A stretch of 64,000 nucleotides of DNA from Janibacter anophelis NBRC 107843 (lineage in GTDB: Bacteria > Actinomycetota > Actinomycetes > Actinomycetales > Dermatophilaceae), in assembly GCF_001570945.1 (NCBI RefSeq), contig NZ_BCSQ01000008.1, positions 1 to 64,000 on the forward strand, read 5' to 3'. Each line of letters opens with the position of its first letter. Position 1 is the first letter of the stretch. The notes under the pieces were generated by a model, which saw only the letters and a program-made list of their open reading frames with translations, had not been told where the DNA came from and searched no databases. This document shows positions 32,925 through 42,000 of the stretch, in pieces. Position numbers and translations under genes: made by a program.

Positions 32925-33803
32925 TCAGCGCTGCAGTGCGATGAGCACGTCCTGGCAGATGGGGTCCTCGACCACGCCCAGGGGCCGTCCGAAACGGACG
33001 ATGCGGGCCGTCGGCACGAGCTCGCGCACGAGCGCCAGGGCTTCGAGGTTGGCCCCACTGGCCTCACGCCCGAGCCCGACCTCGATGAGCAGGTAGCGGG
33101 TGCGCTGCAGCGTCTCACGGGCCCCGCGCAATGCCTCGACCTCGAAGCCCTCGACGTCGATCTTCAGCAGGTCCACGCGTTCGAGGTCAGCCGTCAGCTC
33201 GTCGATCGGGACCACGTCGACCTCGACGGTGAGGTCCGGGTCGTAGTCCTCGATGTCGCTCGGCCGGAGCGTGGCCATGACGGACACGTGGTGCCGGTGG
33301 AGGGTCAGGACCTCGCGACGCTCACCGACGGCGACCTGGTGGCAGCGGGCGCCGCCCATGGCCCCGAGGTTGTGGGCGAGCTTGGCGTGGGTCTGCGGGT
33401 CGGGCTCGACGGAGACGATGCGGGCGCCGGGGACGAAGGTGCGGATCGCCGCGGCGAACTGGCCGACATTGGCCCCGACGTCGACGACGACGGGCGCCTC
33501 GATCCCGTCGAGCACCCCGCCCACCACGATCTCGTCGTGCACGTCGAGCAGGCACGACTGGAAGGTCCCCAGGTCGACCGCGCTCGTCGCCCGGAAGAGC
33601 ACGTCGCCGGCGCGCACGTCGGCCGGACGCCCGGCCTGGATCGCCGGGAGCGCCGCCGTCTTGCTCGCGATGAAGGCAGCCCGCTCACGGGCCGGCCACC
33701 GGCGCAGCCGCAGTGTCTCCGCATCGAGGCTGACCGAACGTCCGACGTAGAAGCGCAACCAGAGCGCGGCGCGGCCCCACCGGGTCCGGGGGGTGGTGGT
33801 CAT
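32925..33803 (-). CDS. FkbM-family SAM methyltransferase
   Basis: The 292-aa protein carries the FkbM core: VVVDVGANVGQFAAAIRTF near residue 105 binds SAM, then SVEPDPQTHAKL, and LLKIDVEGFEVEALRGA. FkbM enzymes O-methylate sugars or polyketides; within this glycan cluster a sugar methyltransferase is the natural reading. ATG 33803 overlaps the stop of the preceding pyrophosphorylase gene (ATGA), so it is the third gene of an acyltransferase-pyrophosphorylase-methyltransferase operon. It converges with polA. Confidence 0.88.
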   Translation of the reverse strand: MTTTPRTRWGRAALWLRFYVGRSVSLDAETLRLRRWPARERAAFIASKTAALPAIQAGRPADVRAGDVLFRATSAVDLGTFQSCLLDVHDEIVVGGVLDGIEAPVVVDVGANVGQFAAAIRTFVPGARIVSVEPDPQTHAKLAHNLGAMGGARCHQVAVGERREVLTLHRHHVSVMATLRPSDIEDYDPDLTVEVDVVPIDELTADLERVDLLKIDVEGFEVEALRGARETLQRTRYLLIEVGLGREASGANLEALALVRELVPTARIVRFGRPLGVVEDPICQDVLIALQR

Positions 33804-34840
33804 GGCGAGCTGCTCCCTTCGTCGTGGCCGTCGGCCGTGTCCCCACGTGGGACGTGCGCCCCGTCGGCGATCGCCCTGTGCCGCACGACGGCCCCGTCGG
33901 CGACGGTGACACCCTCGCCCAGGACGCTGTCGACGACGACCGCCCCGGTGCCCACCCGGACGTCCGCGAGCAGGATCGAGCCGCGCACGAGCGCCGACCC
34001 ACCGACGCGGGCGCCGGCACCCACCGTGCTGGCCTCGAGCTGCGCGCCCTCGTCGATGACGGCATCGGGGTCGATGGCCCGTCGCGGGTCGTAGTCCGTG
34101 GGCAGTGCGGGCCGCGCGGTCCCGTCGAGGGCGGCGCGGGTGGCGGTCAGCAGGGCGTCGGGGGACCCGATGTCGGCGAACCACGCGTCGTCGCGGTGGG
34201 CGAGCACGACCGCTCCGTCCGCGATGAGCACCGGGAGGATCTCTCGCTCCCACGACTGCTCCTCGCCGGTCGCGCGCTCCCGCAGGATCCCGGCCCGCAC
34301 GACGTAGGTGCCGGCATTGACGAGGGTCCCGGGCGGGCCGGGCACCTTTTCCCGGAAGTCCACGACACGCCGCCCGTCCACCGCGACGTCCACGGTGCCG
34401 AAGGGGGTCGGGTCGTCGACCGCACGGACGTGCAGGACGATGTCGGTGCCGGGGGAGCAGGCGGCCACCTGGGCGCGCAGGTCGTGCCCGGTCAGCAGGT
34501 CGCCGTTGACGACGACCACGGGTTCGTCGTCGGGCGCGTCCAGGACCTCGAGGGCGGCGAGCAGGCCGCCACCGGTGCCCAGGGGAGTGCCCTCGTCGCT
34601 GAGGAGCACGTCGAGGCCCTCGACCGGATGACTCGCCACGTGGCCGGCGACCTGCTCGGCGTGGCGGGCCGTCGCCAGGACGACCCGGCTGACCCCGACC
34701 TCGTGCAGGCGTCGCAGCTGCAGGTCCAGGACGGGGACACCTCCCACGGGCAGGAGGTGCTTGGGACGGGTGAGCGTGAGCGGGTGCATGCGCGTCCCGA
34801 GACCTCCGACGAGGAGGACCGCGGCGCGAGGAGGCGTCAC
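33800..34840 (-). CDS. Nucleotide-sugar pyrophosphorylase (mannose/heptose-1-P guanylyltransferase-like)
   Basis: The N-terminal nucleotidyltransferase domain has LVGGLGTRMHPLTLTRPKHLLPVGG, GTPLGTGGG and VVNGDLLTG. From about residue 240 a left-handed beta-helix domain shows hexapeptide repeats (AVIDEGAQLEASTVGAGARVGG). The 346-aa two-domain layout resembles actinobacterial GDP-mannose pyrophosphorylase. It might also serve as HddC and activate heptose-1-phosphate made by hddA-gmhA-gmhB at 55-57 kb; sequence alone does not decide. GTG 34840 overlaps the upstream acyltransferase stop. Confidence 0.82.
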   Translation of the reverse strand: MTPPRAAVLLVGGLGTRMHPLTLTRPKHLLPVGGVPVLDLQLRRLHEVGVSRVVLATARHAEQVAGHVASHPVEGLDVLLSDEGTPLGTGGGLLAALEVLDAPDDEPVVVVNGDLLTGHDLRAQVAACSPGTDIVLHVRAVDDPTPFGTVDVAVDGRRVVDFREKVPGPPGTLVNAGTYVVRAGILRERATGEEQSWEREILPVLIADGAVVLAHRDDAWFADIGSPDALLTATRAALDGTARPALPTDYDPRRAIDPDAVIDEGAQLEASTVGAGARVGGSALVRGSILLADVRVGTGAVVVDSVLGEGVTVADGAVVRHRAIADGAHVPRGDTADGHDEGSSSP

Positions 34841-36870
34841 GACGGCTGCGGGTCGCCGTTGGCGGCGTCCCGCACGCGCGGGGCGAGCCACGACCAGACC
34901 TCGCGCCCGGAGTCCCTCGTCACGTGGAGGTAGTCCTCGTAGAGGGGCGTGCCGTTGAGGCCGTCGTGGAACCCGTCACCGCAGAGGAAGGAGTTCTGGT
35001 CGATGACGGCCACGTCGTTGGCCTCGGCCCACGAGGCCGCCAGCTCGTTGACCCGGGCGACATTGATGTCGTCGTTGAAGCGGGTCACCTCCTCGTCGAC
35101 CCCGAAGTCCGGCACCCGGTGGCAAGCCAGGTTGACCAGCGCCATCCGGTGGTCGCCGGGGGCGGCGTCGATGCGCTCCTGGAGCCGGTCGAAACCGCGA
35201 TCCAGGTACTCCTCGTACGCGGGCGAGTCGAACTCCAGCCGCTGGCCATCGACCTGCCGGTCCGCCACCAGGCTCTGGCTGACGAAGACGACGACGACAT
35301 CCGGCTGGTCGCGCTCGATCGTGTCGGTCAGCCCGTCACGCCAGCCCTCGCAGTCAGGGTTGACGGGGTCGGGGCGATCGCCGCGGTAGCGGGCCTCGGG
35401 GAAGAGGTCGCAGCCAGGGTTGGTGTAGTGGCCCACCGTGAGGTCCGGGTAGGCGCCCTTGGGGTAGTGCTTGGCGTAGCTCGCGGGGATCGAGTTGCCG
35501 ATGAGCAGCGCCCGGTTGGTGCTGTCCCCGGAGACGTAGGGCGGCGGCGTGTAGGTGATGTTGGACAGCACCTCGCCGCTCACGACGTCGCGGGCGGCGC
35601 CCACCGGCAGGGCGACGGCGCCGGCGAGGACCGCGACGGCACCGAGTGCACCCGCGACGACCGAGACGCGCGGCATCCTGGGCAGCAGGGCCTTGAGCCC
35701 GTGTCGCCGGACGGGTTGCTCGATGAGCAGGTAGGAGAGCGTGGCCACGACGAAGGACAGGACGACCTGCACGTAGACCCGCACGATCGGGTCGACGTCG
35801 ACGAGCAGCTGGTTGGAGTAGACGATGATCGGCCAGTGCCACAGGTAGAGGCCGTAGCTCATCAGGCCGACACGACGCAGCGGCTCCCAGGCCAGCACGC
35901 GTTGGACGGGGTTGGCCTCCCAGCTCGCCGCCGCCACGACCACGACCGCCACGAGCACGCACAGCACGAGCAGACCGCCCCTGAAGAGCAGGTCCGGTTG
36001 GTCGCCGGCAGCGACGAGCGCCACGAGGACGAGGACGAGGGCGAAGGGGGCGAGCGCCCGGCTCGTGCGGTCGGTGAGCTCGGAGACGGCGGCGGGCCCA
36101 CGGGCGGTCCCGCTGCGCAGCACGAGGACGCCGGCGACGGCGCCGACCAGCAGTTCGAAGGCACGGGTGTCCGTGCCGTAGTAGACGCGTGAGGGTTCGT
36201 GCCCGGGCGTGTACAGGACGGCCATGAGGACGGCGGACAGGACCGCCAGCCCACCGAGGGCCATCGCCAGCCGGTTGCGCTTGCGCACCACCGCGAGCAG
36301 CCCGAGGAGCAGGAGGGGGTAGATGATGTAGAACTGCTCCTCCACCGACAGGGACCAGGCGTGGCGCAGCGGCGACGGGGTGGCCAGCGTCGCGAAGTAG
36401 GCCTCGTCGCTGAAGTACATGCGCCAGTTGGCGACGTAGAAGAGGGTGCTGAGGATGTCGGCGCTCACCGCCTCGCGCCGCGCGGGCAGGCCGATGAACC
36501 GGGCGGCCAGCGTCACGGCCGCCAGGACGAGGAAGACGGCGGGCAGCAGCCGCCGGGCACGGGCCAGCCAAAAACCGAGGAGGTCGATGCGTCCGGTGCT
36601 CGTGCGCTCGCGCAGCAGCAGGCTGGTGATGAGGAAGCCGGAGATGACGAAGAACACATCGACACCCAGCCACCCGCCCGGCAGCCAGGCCTCGTTGGCG
36701 TGGCCGATGATGACGGCGACGACCGCGATGGCCCGCAGCCCGTCGATGGCCGGCCGGTAGGTGAGCGGGATGTGCCCCTCCGCCTTGCGCGGAGAAGGCC
36801 TCACGCCTCGCGCGGGGGGCGTCGCGCCGGGGCGCCTGCGTCGGAGCGAGCGGAGGTCAGGAGTTCTCAT
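34837..36870 (-). CDS. OafA-type acyltransferase 3 with C-terminal SGNH domain
   Basis: The 677-aa protein begins with an acyltransferase-3 domain of about ten helices (YRPAIDGLRAIAVVAVIIGHA, WLGVDVFFVISGFLIT, HAWSLSVEEQFYIIYP). From about residue 430 a periplasmic SGNH-hydrolase-like domain follows, with LLIGNSIPASYAKHYP and the late DYLHVTRD. Such proteins O-acetylate exported glycans. The usual GDS of the SGNH domain reads GNS here. The ATG at 36870 was chosen because the upstream 15 codons look unlike the family. It starts the three-gene minus operon and is divergent from 36936. Confidence 0.85.
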   Translation of the reverse strand: MRTPDLRSLRRRRPGATPPARGVRPSPRKAEGHIPLTYRPAIDGLRAIAVVAVIIGHANEAWLPGGWLGVDVFFVISGFLITSLLLRERTSTGRIDLLGFWLARARRLLPAVFLVLAAVTLAARFIGLPARREAVSADILSTLFYVANWRMYFSDEAYFATLATPSPLRHAWSLSVEEQFYIIYPLLLLGLLAVVRKRNRLAMALGGLAVLSAVLMAVLYTPGHEPSRVYYGTDTRAFELLVGAVAGVLVLRSGTARGPAAVSELTDRTSRALAPFALVLVLVALVAAGDQPDLLFRGGLLVLCVLVAVVVVAAASWEANPVQRVLAWEPLRRVGLMSYGLYLWHWPIIVYSNQLLVDVDPIVRVYVQVVLSFVVATLSYLLIEQPVRRHGLKALLPRMPRVSVVAGALGAVAVLAGAVALPVGAARDVVSGEVLSNITYTPPPYVSGDSTNRALLIGNSIPASYAKHYPKGAYPDLTVGHYTNPGCDLFPEARYRGDRPDPVNPDCEGWRDGLTDTIERDQPDVVVVFVSQSLVADRQVDGQRLEFDSPAYEEYLDRGFDRLQERIDAAPGDHRMALVNLACHRVPDFGVDEEVTRFNDDINVARVNELAASWAEANDVAVIDQNSFLCGDGFHDGLNGTPLYEDYLHVTRDSGREVWSWLAPRVRDAANGDPQPS

Positions 36871-36923
36871 GGGGGGGACATCTCGGTGTGCTGCACCCGA
36901 CAGATCAGAACACAACTCGTGAG

Positions 36924-36929
36924 TAGCAT
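36924..36929 (+). promoter_or_regulatory. -10 box (TAGCAT) for leaderless gene at 36936
   Basis: TAGCAT ends 6 nt before ATG 36936; no ribosome-binding site is visible. Confidence 0.45.
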
Positions 36930-36935
36930 GGGCGC

Positions 36936-37616
36936 ATGGTGACTGACACTACCCTCAAGGGTCCCGAGCCGCTGCGCGTCGTGCGCGGTCTCGTCCTGCT
37001 CCTCGCAGCACTGCTGCTCGTCGCGGCCGTCTACTACTACTTCGTGCCGGTTCACGTCGCCTCCAAGGAGGGCGTCTTCGGGTGCGGCAGCGCCTCGAAC
37101 CCGCCGAGTGCCGACAAGGACGGGTTCCAGTTCGGCGCCTGCCAGAAGTCGGCCGTCGTCAACCAGTTCCGGACCTACGCGCTCCTCGCGGGTGCCGTGC
37201 TCACCGCGCTCGCCGGCTTCCTGCTCTTCCGCACCCCTCGACCCGACGACTGGGACGAGGACGTCGACCTCTCCGACCGCGACGTCACCCGACGCGGAGA
37301 TCGGCGCGCCGACCGCGCTGACCGTGTGTCCCGCGGCGCCCGCGCCGAGCGCGCGGATGACTCCCGGGAGCTGCGTGGCGTCCGTCGAGAGGACACCTCG
37401 CGACGCGGGGCCGTCGACGAGGCGCCGCGCGAGACCCGCCGTGACTCCGTCGACGAGGCACCGCGCGAGACCCGTCGTGACTCCGTCGACGACTGGGACG
37501 ACGCGGTGGCCGACGAGCCCGTGAGCCGGTCCTCGCGGCGTGGCGACGACTTCCTCGACGACGAGATCCAGGACGCTCCCCGGCGCAGCCGGCGTCGGCG
37601 CGACGACGACTTCTGA
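36936..37616 (+). CDS. Two-helix membrane protein with long charged Asp/Arg-rich tail
   Basis: I do not recognise a named family. Two helices (about residues 16-37 and 81-98) flank an external loop with two cysteines (FGCGSASNPPSADKDGFQFGACQKS) that could form a disulfide. The cytoplasmic tail of 125 residues is almost entirely Asp, Glu, Arg and Ser, with two identical copies of VDEAPRETRRDS encoded by a 36-bp tandem repeat. The tail is surely disordered. Its place beside envelope genes suggests an envelope role, but no more can be said. Confidence 0.75.
   Translation: MVTDTTLKGPEPLRVVRGLVLLLAALLLVAAVYYYFVPVHVASKEGVFGCGSASNPPSADKDGFQFGACQKSAVVNQFRTYALLAGAVLTALAGFLLFRTPRPDDWDEDVDLSDRDVTRRGDRRADRADRVSRGARAERADDSRELRGVRREDTSRRGAVDEAPRETRRDSVDEAPRETRRDSVDDWDDAVADEPVSRSSRRGDDFLDDEIQDAPRRSRRRRDDDF
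37413..37484 (+). repeat. Two tandem 36-bp repeats in coding sequence
   Basis: Copies begin at 37413 and 37449, differ by only a few bases, and each encodes VDEAPRETRRDS; a third partial copy (GTCGACGA) starts at 37485. Copy number could vary between strains. Confidence 0.8.
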
Positions 37617-37633
37617 GGTCACGACCGGTCGGG

Positions 37634-38875
37634 TCACGGCACCGTGGACCCGGTCGGCGCAGCCGTGGTGACAGCGCCCGGTTCCCCTCGTGAGAGGAGG
37701 AACCGGGCGCTGCCGATGAGGGCGACGACGAGCGCGACCGCTGCGTACGTCGCGACGATGCCGCCGGCGGTCCGTGTGTCCGTGACGAGCACCACGAGAG
37801 CACCCGCGGCGGTCGCGACGAGCGCGATGACCGTCAGGGCCCGGTGACCGCGCGCCATCTCCGCGAAGAGGAGCACCTGGCACAGCGCCCACAGCGTGCC
37901 CAGGCCGGTGAAGGCGAGGAGCAATCCGGCCGCGTCGAGGTACTCGGTGCCGCCGAGCAGTCGCACGAGCTGCTCCGGCACGGCGGCGACGACCGCCGAG
38001 CCGAGGAGTCCCATGCCGAGGACGAGCCCCAGTGCTCCCATGACGGGGCGGCGACCGCCTCCGCGGCTCGCCACGGGGACGAGCGTGAGGGCGACGAACT
38101 GCGTTCCCCAGAACACGACCTTGCCGAAGAGGCCGGCGAAGGCGTAGGCGCCGGCGTCGTGCGCCGTCAGCAGGTGGCGGGCGAGCAGGACGTCGGTGCT
38201 CGTCATCGCCAGGAGCACGGCGAGCGTGCCGTTGGAGGTCAACAGCTCCTGGACCAGCCCGAGCTCGAAGCGGCGCCACCGCTGCACGTGCCGACGGGCG
38301 AGCCACAGCGAGAGCAGGGCCGGCGCCCAGGCGGCCACGAGGAGCCAGGCGAAGACGCCGACCACACCAGCGCCCAGGGCGGCGGCCACGAGGGCGGACA
38401 GCACCCGGGCCCCCGAGATGGCGAGGTAGACGCAGGCCAGCGCCGGCAGCCGTCGGTGCCCGAGGAGCAGGCCCTGGGCCGCCCCGGTGAGCGTGTAGGC
38501 CGGCATCATCAGCGCGACGAGCAGCACCGCCAGGGGCGAGCCGAGGTGGAACAACGCTGCGATGACCGGCGACAGCACCGCCGTGAGCAGGGCCAGGCCG
38601 CCACCGACGAGCAGGGCGAGGCCGATGCCCGAGCGATGGGCGTGACCGCGGGCCTGGTGCGCGGCGACGACCACCTGGAAGGCGCTGGCGGGCAGCGACA
38701 GGAACATCGCCGTGTTGTTGACGGCGGAGAAGGCGCCGAAGTCCGCCGGCCCGAGGGACCGGGAGACGATGAGGACGAAGGCGTAGCCCAGGACATTGCT
38801 CAGGCCCATGCAGGCACCGAGCACCCAGCCACCCGAGCCCACCGGGCTCGTCCTCTCCGCCGCCGAGGCGCTCAC
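37634..38875 (-). CDS. MATE/MOP-type polysaccharide flippase-like membrane protein
   Basis: The 413-aa protein has about twelve helices. The opening GWVLGACMGLSNVLGYAFVLIVSRSLGPADFGAFSAVNN is typical of Wzx-like oligosaccharide flippases, with the later PVASRGGGRRP and LLLGHRRL loops. It probably moves a lipid-linked glycan across the membrane for the surface polysaccharide made by the cluster. GTG 38875 has GGAAGGGG eight bases upstream and a TAGGGT box at 38905-38910 on this strand; longer reading upstream is unlikely. Its 3' end contains the terminator of the convergent gene. Confidence 0.83.
   Translation of the reverse strand: MSASAAERTSPVGSGGWVLGACMGLSNVLGYAFVLIVSRSLGPADFGAFSAVNNTAMFLSLPASAFQVVVAAHQARGHAHRSGIGLALLVGGGLALLTAVLSPVIAALFHLGSPLAVLLVALMMPAYTLTGAAQGLLLGHRRLPALACVYLAISGARVLSALVAAALGAGVVGVFAWLLVAAWAPALLSLWLARRHVQRWRRFELGLVQELLTSNGTLAVLLAMTSTDVLLARHLLTAHDAGAYAFAGLFGKVVFWGTQFVALTLVPVASRGGGRRPVMGALGLVLGMGLLGSAVVAAVPEQLVRLLGGTEYLDAAGLLLAFTGLGTLWALCQVLLFAEMARGHRALTVIALVATAAGALVVLVTDTRTAGGIVATYAAVALVVALIGSARFLLSRGEPGAVTTAAPTGSTVP
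37673..37711 (+). terminator. Large hairpin serving the gene ending at 37616, inside the convergent CDS
   Basis: AGCGCCCGGTTCC (37673-37685) pairs exactly with GGAACCGGGCGCT (37699-37711), and CCTC/GAGG extends the stem with a GTGA loop and one bulged A. It lies 56 nt past the plus-strand stop, but within the last codons of the flippase gene on the other strand. Confidence 0.6.
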
Positions 38876-38904
38876 ATCCGTCCCCTTCCGCTGCGGACGC
38901 CAGA

Positions 38905-38910
38905 ACCCTA
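38905..38910 (-). promoter_or_regulatory. -10 box (TAGGGT) of the flippase gene
   Basis: On the minus strand TAGGGT precedes GTG 38875 by about 29 nt, leaving a short leader that carries the GGAAGGGG ribosome-binding site. Confidence 0.4.
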
Positions 38911-38962
38911 CCTGTGAGTACGGTGACATCCGCTCGGATGAGAAGGACCTCACCTCGCGCGT

Positions 38963-38968
38963 TAGGCT
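38963..38968 (+). promoter_or_regulatory. -10 box (TAGGCT) of the large glycosyltransferase operon
   Basis: TAGGCT lies 55 nt before GTG 39024. With the minus-strand box at 38905 it forms a divergent promoter for the flippase and the AftD-like operon. Confidence 0.4.
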
Positions 38969-39023
38969 GCACGCCACGGACGCGCTCCGCGTCCCCCGAT
39001 GTCCCCTGCCCGATGGAGAGCCT

Positions 39024-42000
39024 GTGCGTTCACGGTTGACCGCGCTCGGCGTGGCCCGCCTCGTGGCTCTGGCGGTGCTGGTACTCGTCGTCTTCGGCAA
39101 CGCGTTCGGCCACTTCCACACGGACATCAAGCCCGAGGTCTACGTCGCCCCGGGACGGATGCTGCAGCAGTACCTGTCGTCGTGGAGCTCCACGCCGTAC
39201 CTCGGCGCGGCGAACTTCAACGTCGGACTCGTCCCCGTCCTGCTGTGGACCGCGCTGCTCCGGCTGATCGGCCTGTCGCCGGAGATGACCTTCAAGGTCT
39301 TCCACCTCGTCCTGTGGATCATCGGTGCCTCGGGTGCCGGCCGACTGCTGCGCGAGCTGCTGCCCAGGGTCTCGCCGTGGTCCGCCTTCGCCACGAGCGT
39401 GGTCTTCCTCGCCAACCCGTACACGATCACCGGCGGCTCGACCCTGGCCATCGCGCTGCCGATGTGCCTGCTGCCCTGGATGCTCATCGCCCTCATCAAG
39501 GCACTGCGCGAGCCGACGAGCTGGGTGTGGCCGGCAGCCGTCGGCGTCACCTTCTTCGCCATGAGCGGGATGAACGTCGCGGTCGTCCCCATCTACCAGC
39601 TGCTCATGGCCATCCCGGTGGTCCTCGTGCTGCGCCGGGCCTGGTCCCTCCCATGGTCGTCGGTCGCACGCGTCGTGGTGCGGTGCGGGCTCTTCTGCAT
39701 CGGCCTGTCCCTCTACTGGCTGCTGCCGAGCTTTGCCGCCCGCGCCACCGGGGCACAGGTCGTCCAGGGCTCGGAGACCCTCGACGGGATCGCCAAGGTC
39801 AGCTCCTACCTCGAGGTCCTGCGGGGCCTGGGCATGTGGACCCTCTACGGACGATCCGACGCCGGCCCGTGGGTGCCGCAGTACGCGATCTACATCACCG
39901 TCGCCTTCGTCGTCCTGCTCACCGTGCTGTGGCCGGCGCTCGCGCTGTGGTCGATGCGGTGGACCCCGCCGACGGTCAGCCGCATCGGCGCGGTGAGCGT
40001 CGCCATCGCGGCGGTCATCATGGTCGGGCTCTTCCCCGGCGACCCCGCCGCGCCGGCGGGTGCGGTCATGGAGTGGGCCTTCGAGCACGTCCCCGGGACC
40101 GTGGCCTTCCGCACGTCCAACAAGATCGGTGCGGTCCTCACGCTGGCCTTCGCCCTGACGATCGGTGTCGGCGCCCACCACATCGCGCAGCGCGTCCGGT
40201 CGCGCCCCGGCGTGCGCCAGTTCTCCGCGGCAGCCGCCTTCGTCCTCGTCATCGCATGGGCGGCGCCGGCCTTCACCAACAACCTCTACATCTCCGAGTT
40301 CGACGTGCCCGACTACTGGCAGGAGGCGGCCGACCGGGTCAACGAGAACCCGCAGAGCCAGCGCGTCCTGCTGTTGCCCGGCCAGGTGCGCTCCCACTAC
40401 CGGTGGAGCCAGGAGCGACCCGACGACGTGAGCAACTCGCTCATCACCCGCGACACCGTGATCCCGGAGACCACGTCCAGCACCTCGGCCGGGGGTGCGA
40501 ACCTGCTGGCCGCGCTCGACGACACCCTGCAGAGCGAGACCAGCGTCGACAGCGCCATCTCGACCTTCGCCCGGTACCTCGGGGTCGACCAGATCCTGCT
40601 CCGTCACGACACCGTCTGGGAGGACACCGGCGGCGCCCGCCCCGGAGCCACGGCCCGCGTTCTCGCGGCGGACCCGGGGCTCTTCGGCCAGGCCAACTTC
40701 GGTGAGTCCGGTCGCAACATCCTCCCGCCCAACGTCCCGCCCGAGGACTTCCGCGAGGGGCTCCTCAGCCCGGTCCAGCTCTACGACGTCAGGGAGCCGG
40801 TGCCCACGGTCCGGGTCGAGCCCGTGCGCGGGTCCTTGCTCGTCGCCGGGGACGCGTGGTCCATCCCGCCGATGGCCCGAGAGGGGTTGCTGCGCAACAC
40901 GCCGCTCTTCCGGTACACGAGCGACCTGGACGACGAGTCCTACGGGTCGGCGATCGACGACGCCGGACGGATCGTGCTCACCGACACCAACCGACGGCGT
41001 GCGTCGATCACCAACCGGCTGACCTCGGGCAACGGCGCCCTCCTCACCGAGGACGAGACCCCCGACCTCACGCGGGCCCTGGGCGAGCCCGATGACCAGA
41101 CGGTCCTGCGCCGCTCGGGCATCCTCGCCGAGGCGAGCGAGGAGGGTGCGACCTTCTTCGAGATGCCCAATGCCGTGGCCGAGCACGCCATCGACGGCGA
41201 CCCCGGCACCGCGTGGATCTTTGGTGACTTCCGCCGTGCCGAGGGCATGCAGCTCGACCTCACGCTGCCGGAGGCGGAGCGGCTCGACGAGGTGACCATC
41301 GACCAGGCCGATCTCGGCCCGGTGGACATCGACGAGGTCGAGCTGACCGCCGGTGACCGGACCGTGACGGGCAGCTTCTCCGACCAAGGGAAGGCCCGCC
41401 TCGATCTCGGTGGCGTCACCGCGTCCGAGGTGACGCTGCGCGTCAAGAGCCTGCGCGGCGACGGCTTCAACCTCGTCGGCATCTCCGAGGTCGACCTAGG
41501 CGTCGACGCCACCGCGGAGCGGACCGCCCGTCTCCCGCGCAGCATCGACCGGATGTACAGCGGCCTCACCTCCCAGGAACGCCGCCAGTTCGCCAAGGTC
41601 CCCCTCGACGTCTACCTGACCCGCGTGATCAACACCCCGTCCGGCCGGGACGACAGCGAGGCCGACCTGCGGCGTGACTTCAGCCTGCCGGACGACCGGC
41701 GGATGCAGAGCTCTGCCCGGGTGCGTCTCACGGGTGACTGGGAGTCCACCTACGACGAGCTCGCCGGGGTGCGCGGCGGCCCGAGCTTCCGTTCGGCCAG
41801 CGTCTTCTTCAACAACGCGGACCTGCGGGCATCCCGAGCCGCCGACGGCGACGCCGACACGGCCTGGGTGCCGGGTGGCGGCATGGAGGGGGAGTGGTGG
41901 GAGGCGCGCTCCTCCTCGCCCACGACCTTCGACGAGGTGACGATCACCCAGTCCGACGGCTTCGGTGCTGATGCCGACGGCACGCGCTTCGCCGCTGAGG

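Noticed and set aside
33800-34840. Firm naming of the pyrophosphorylase as hddC
   Set aside because: It has a beta-helix domain and resembles actinobacterial mannose-1-phosphate guanylyltransferases, and it is 20 kb from the heptose genes, so no symbol is given.
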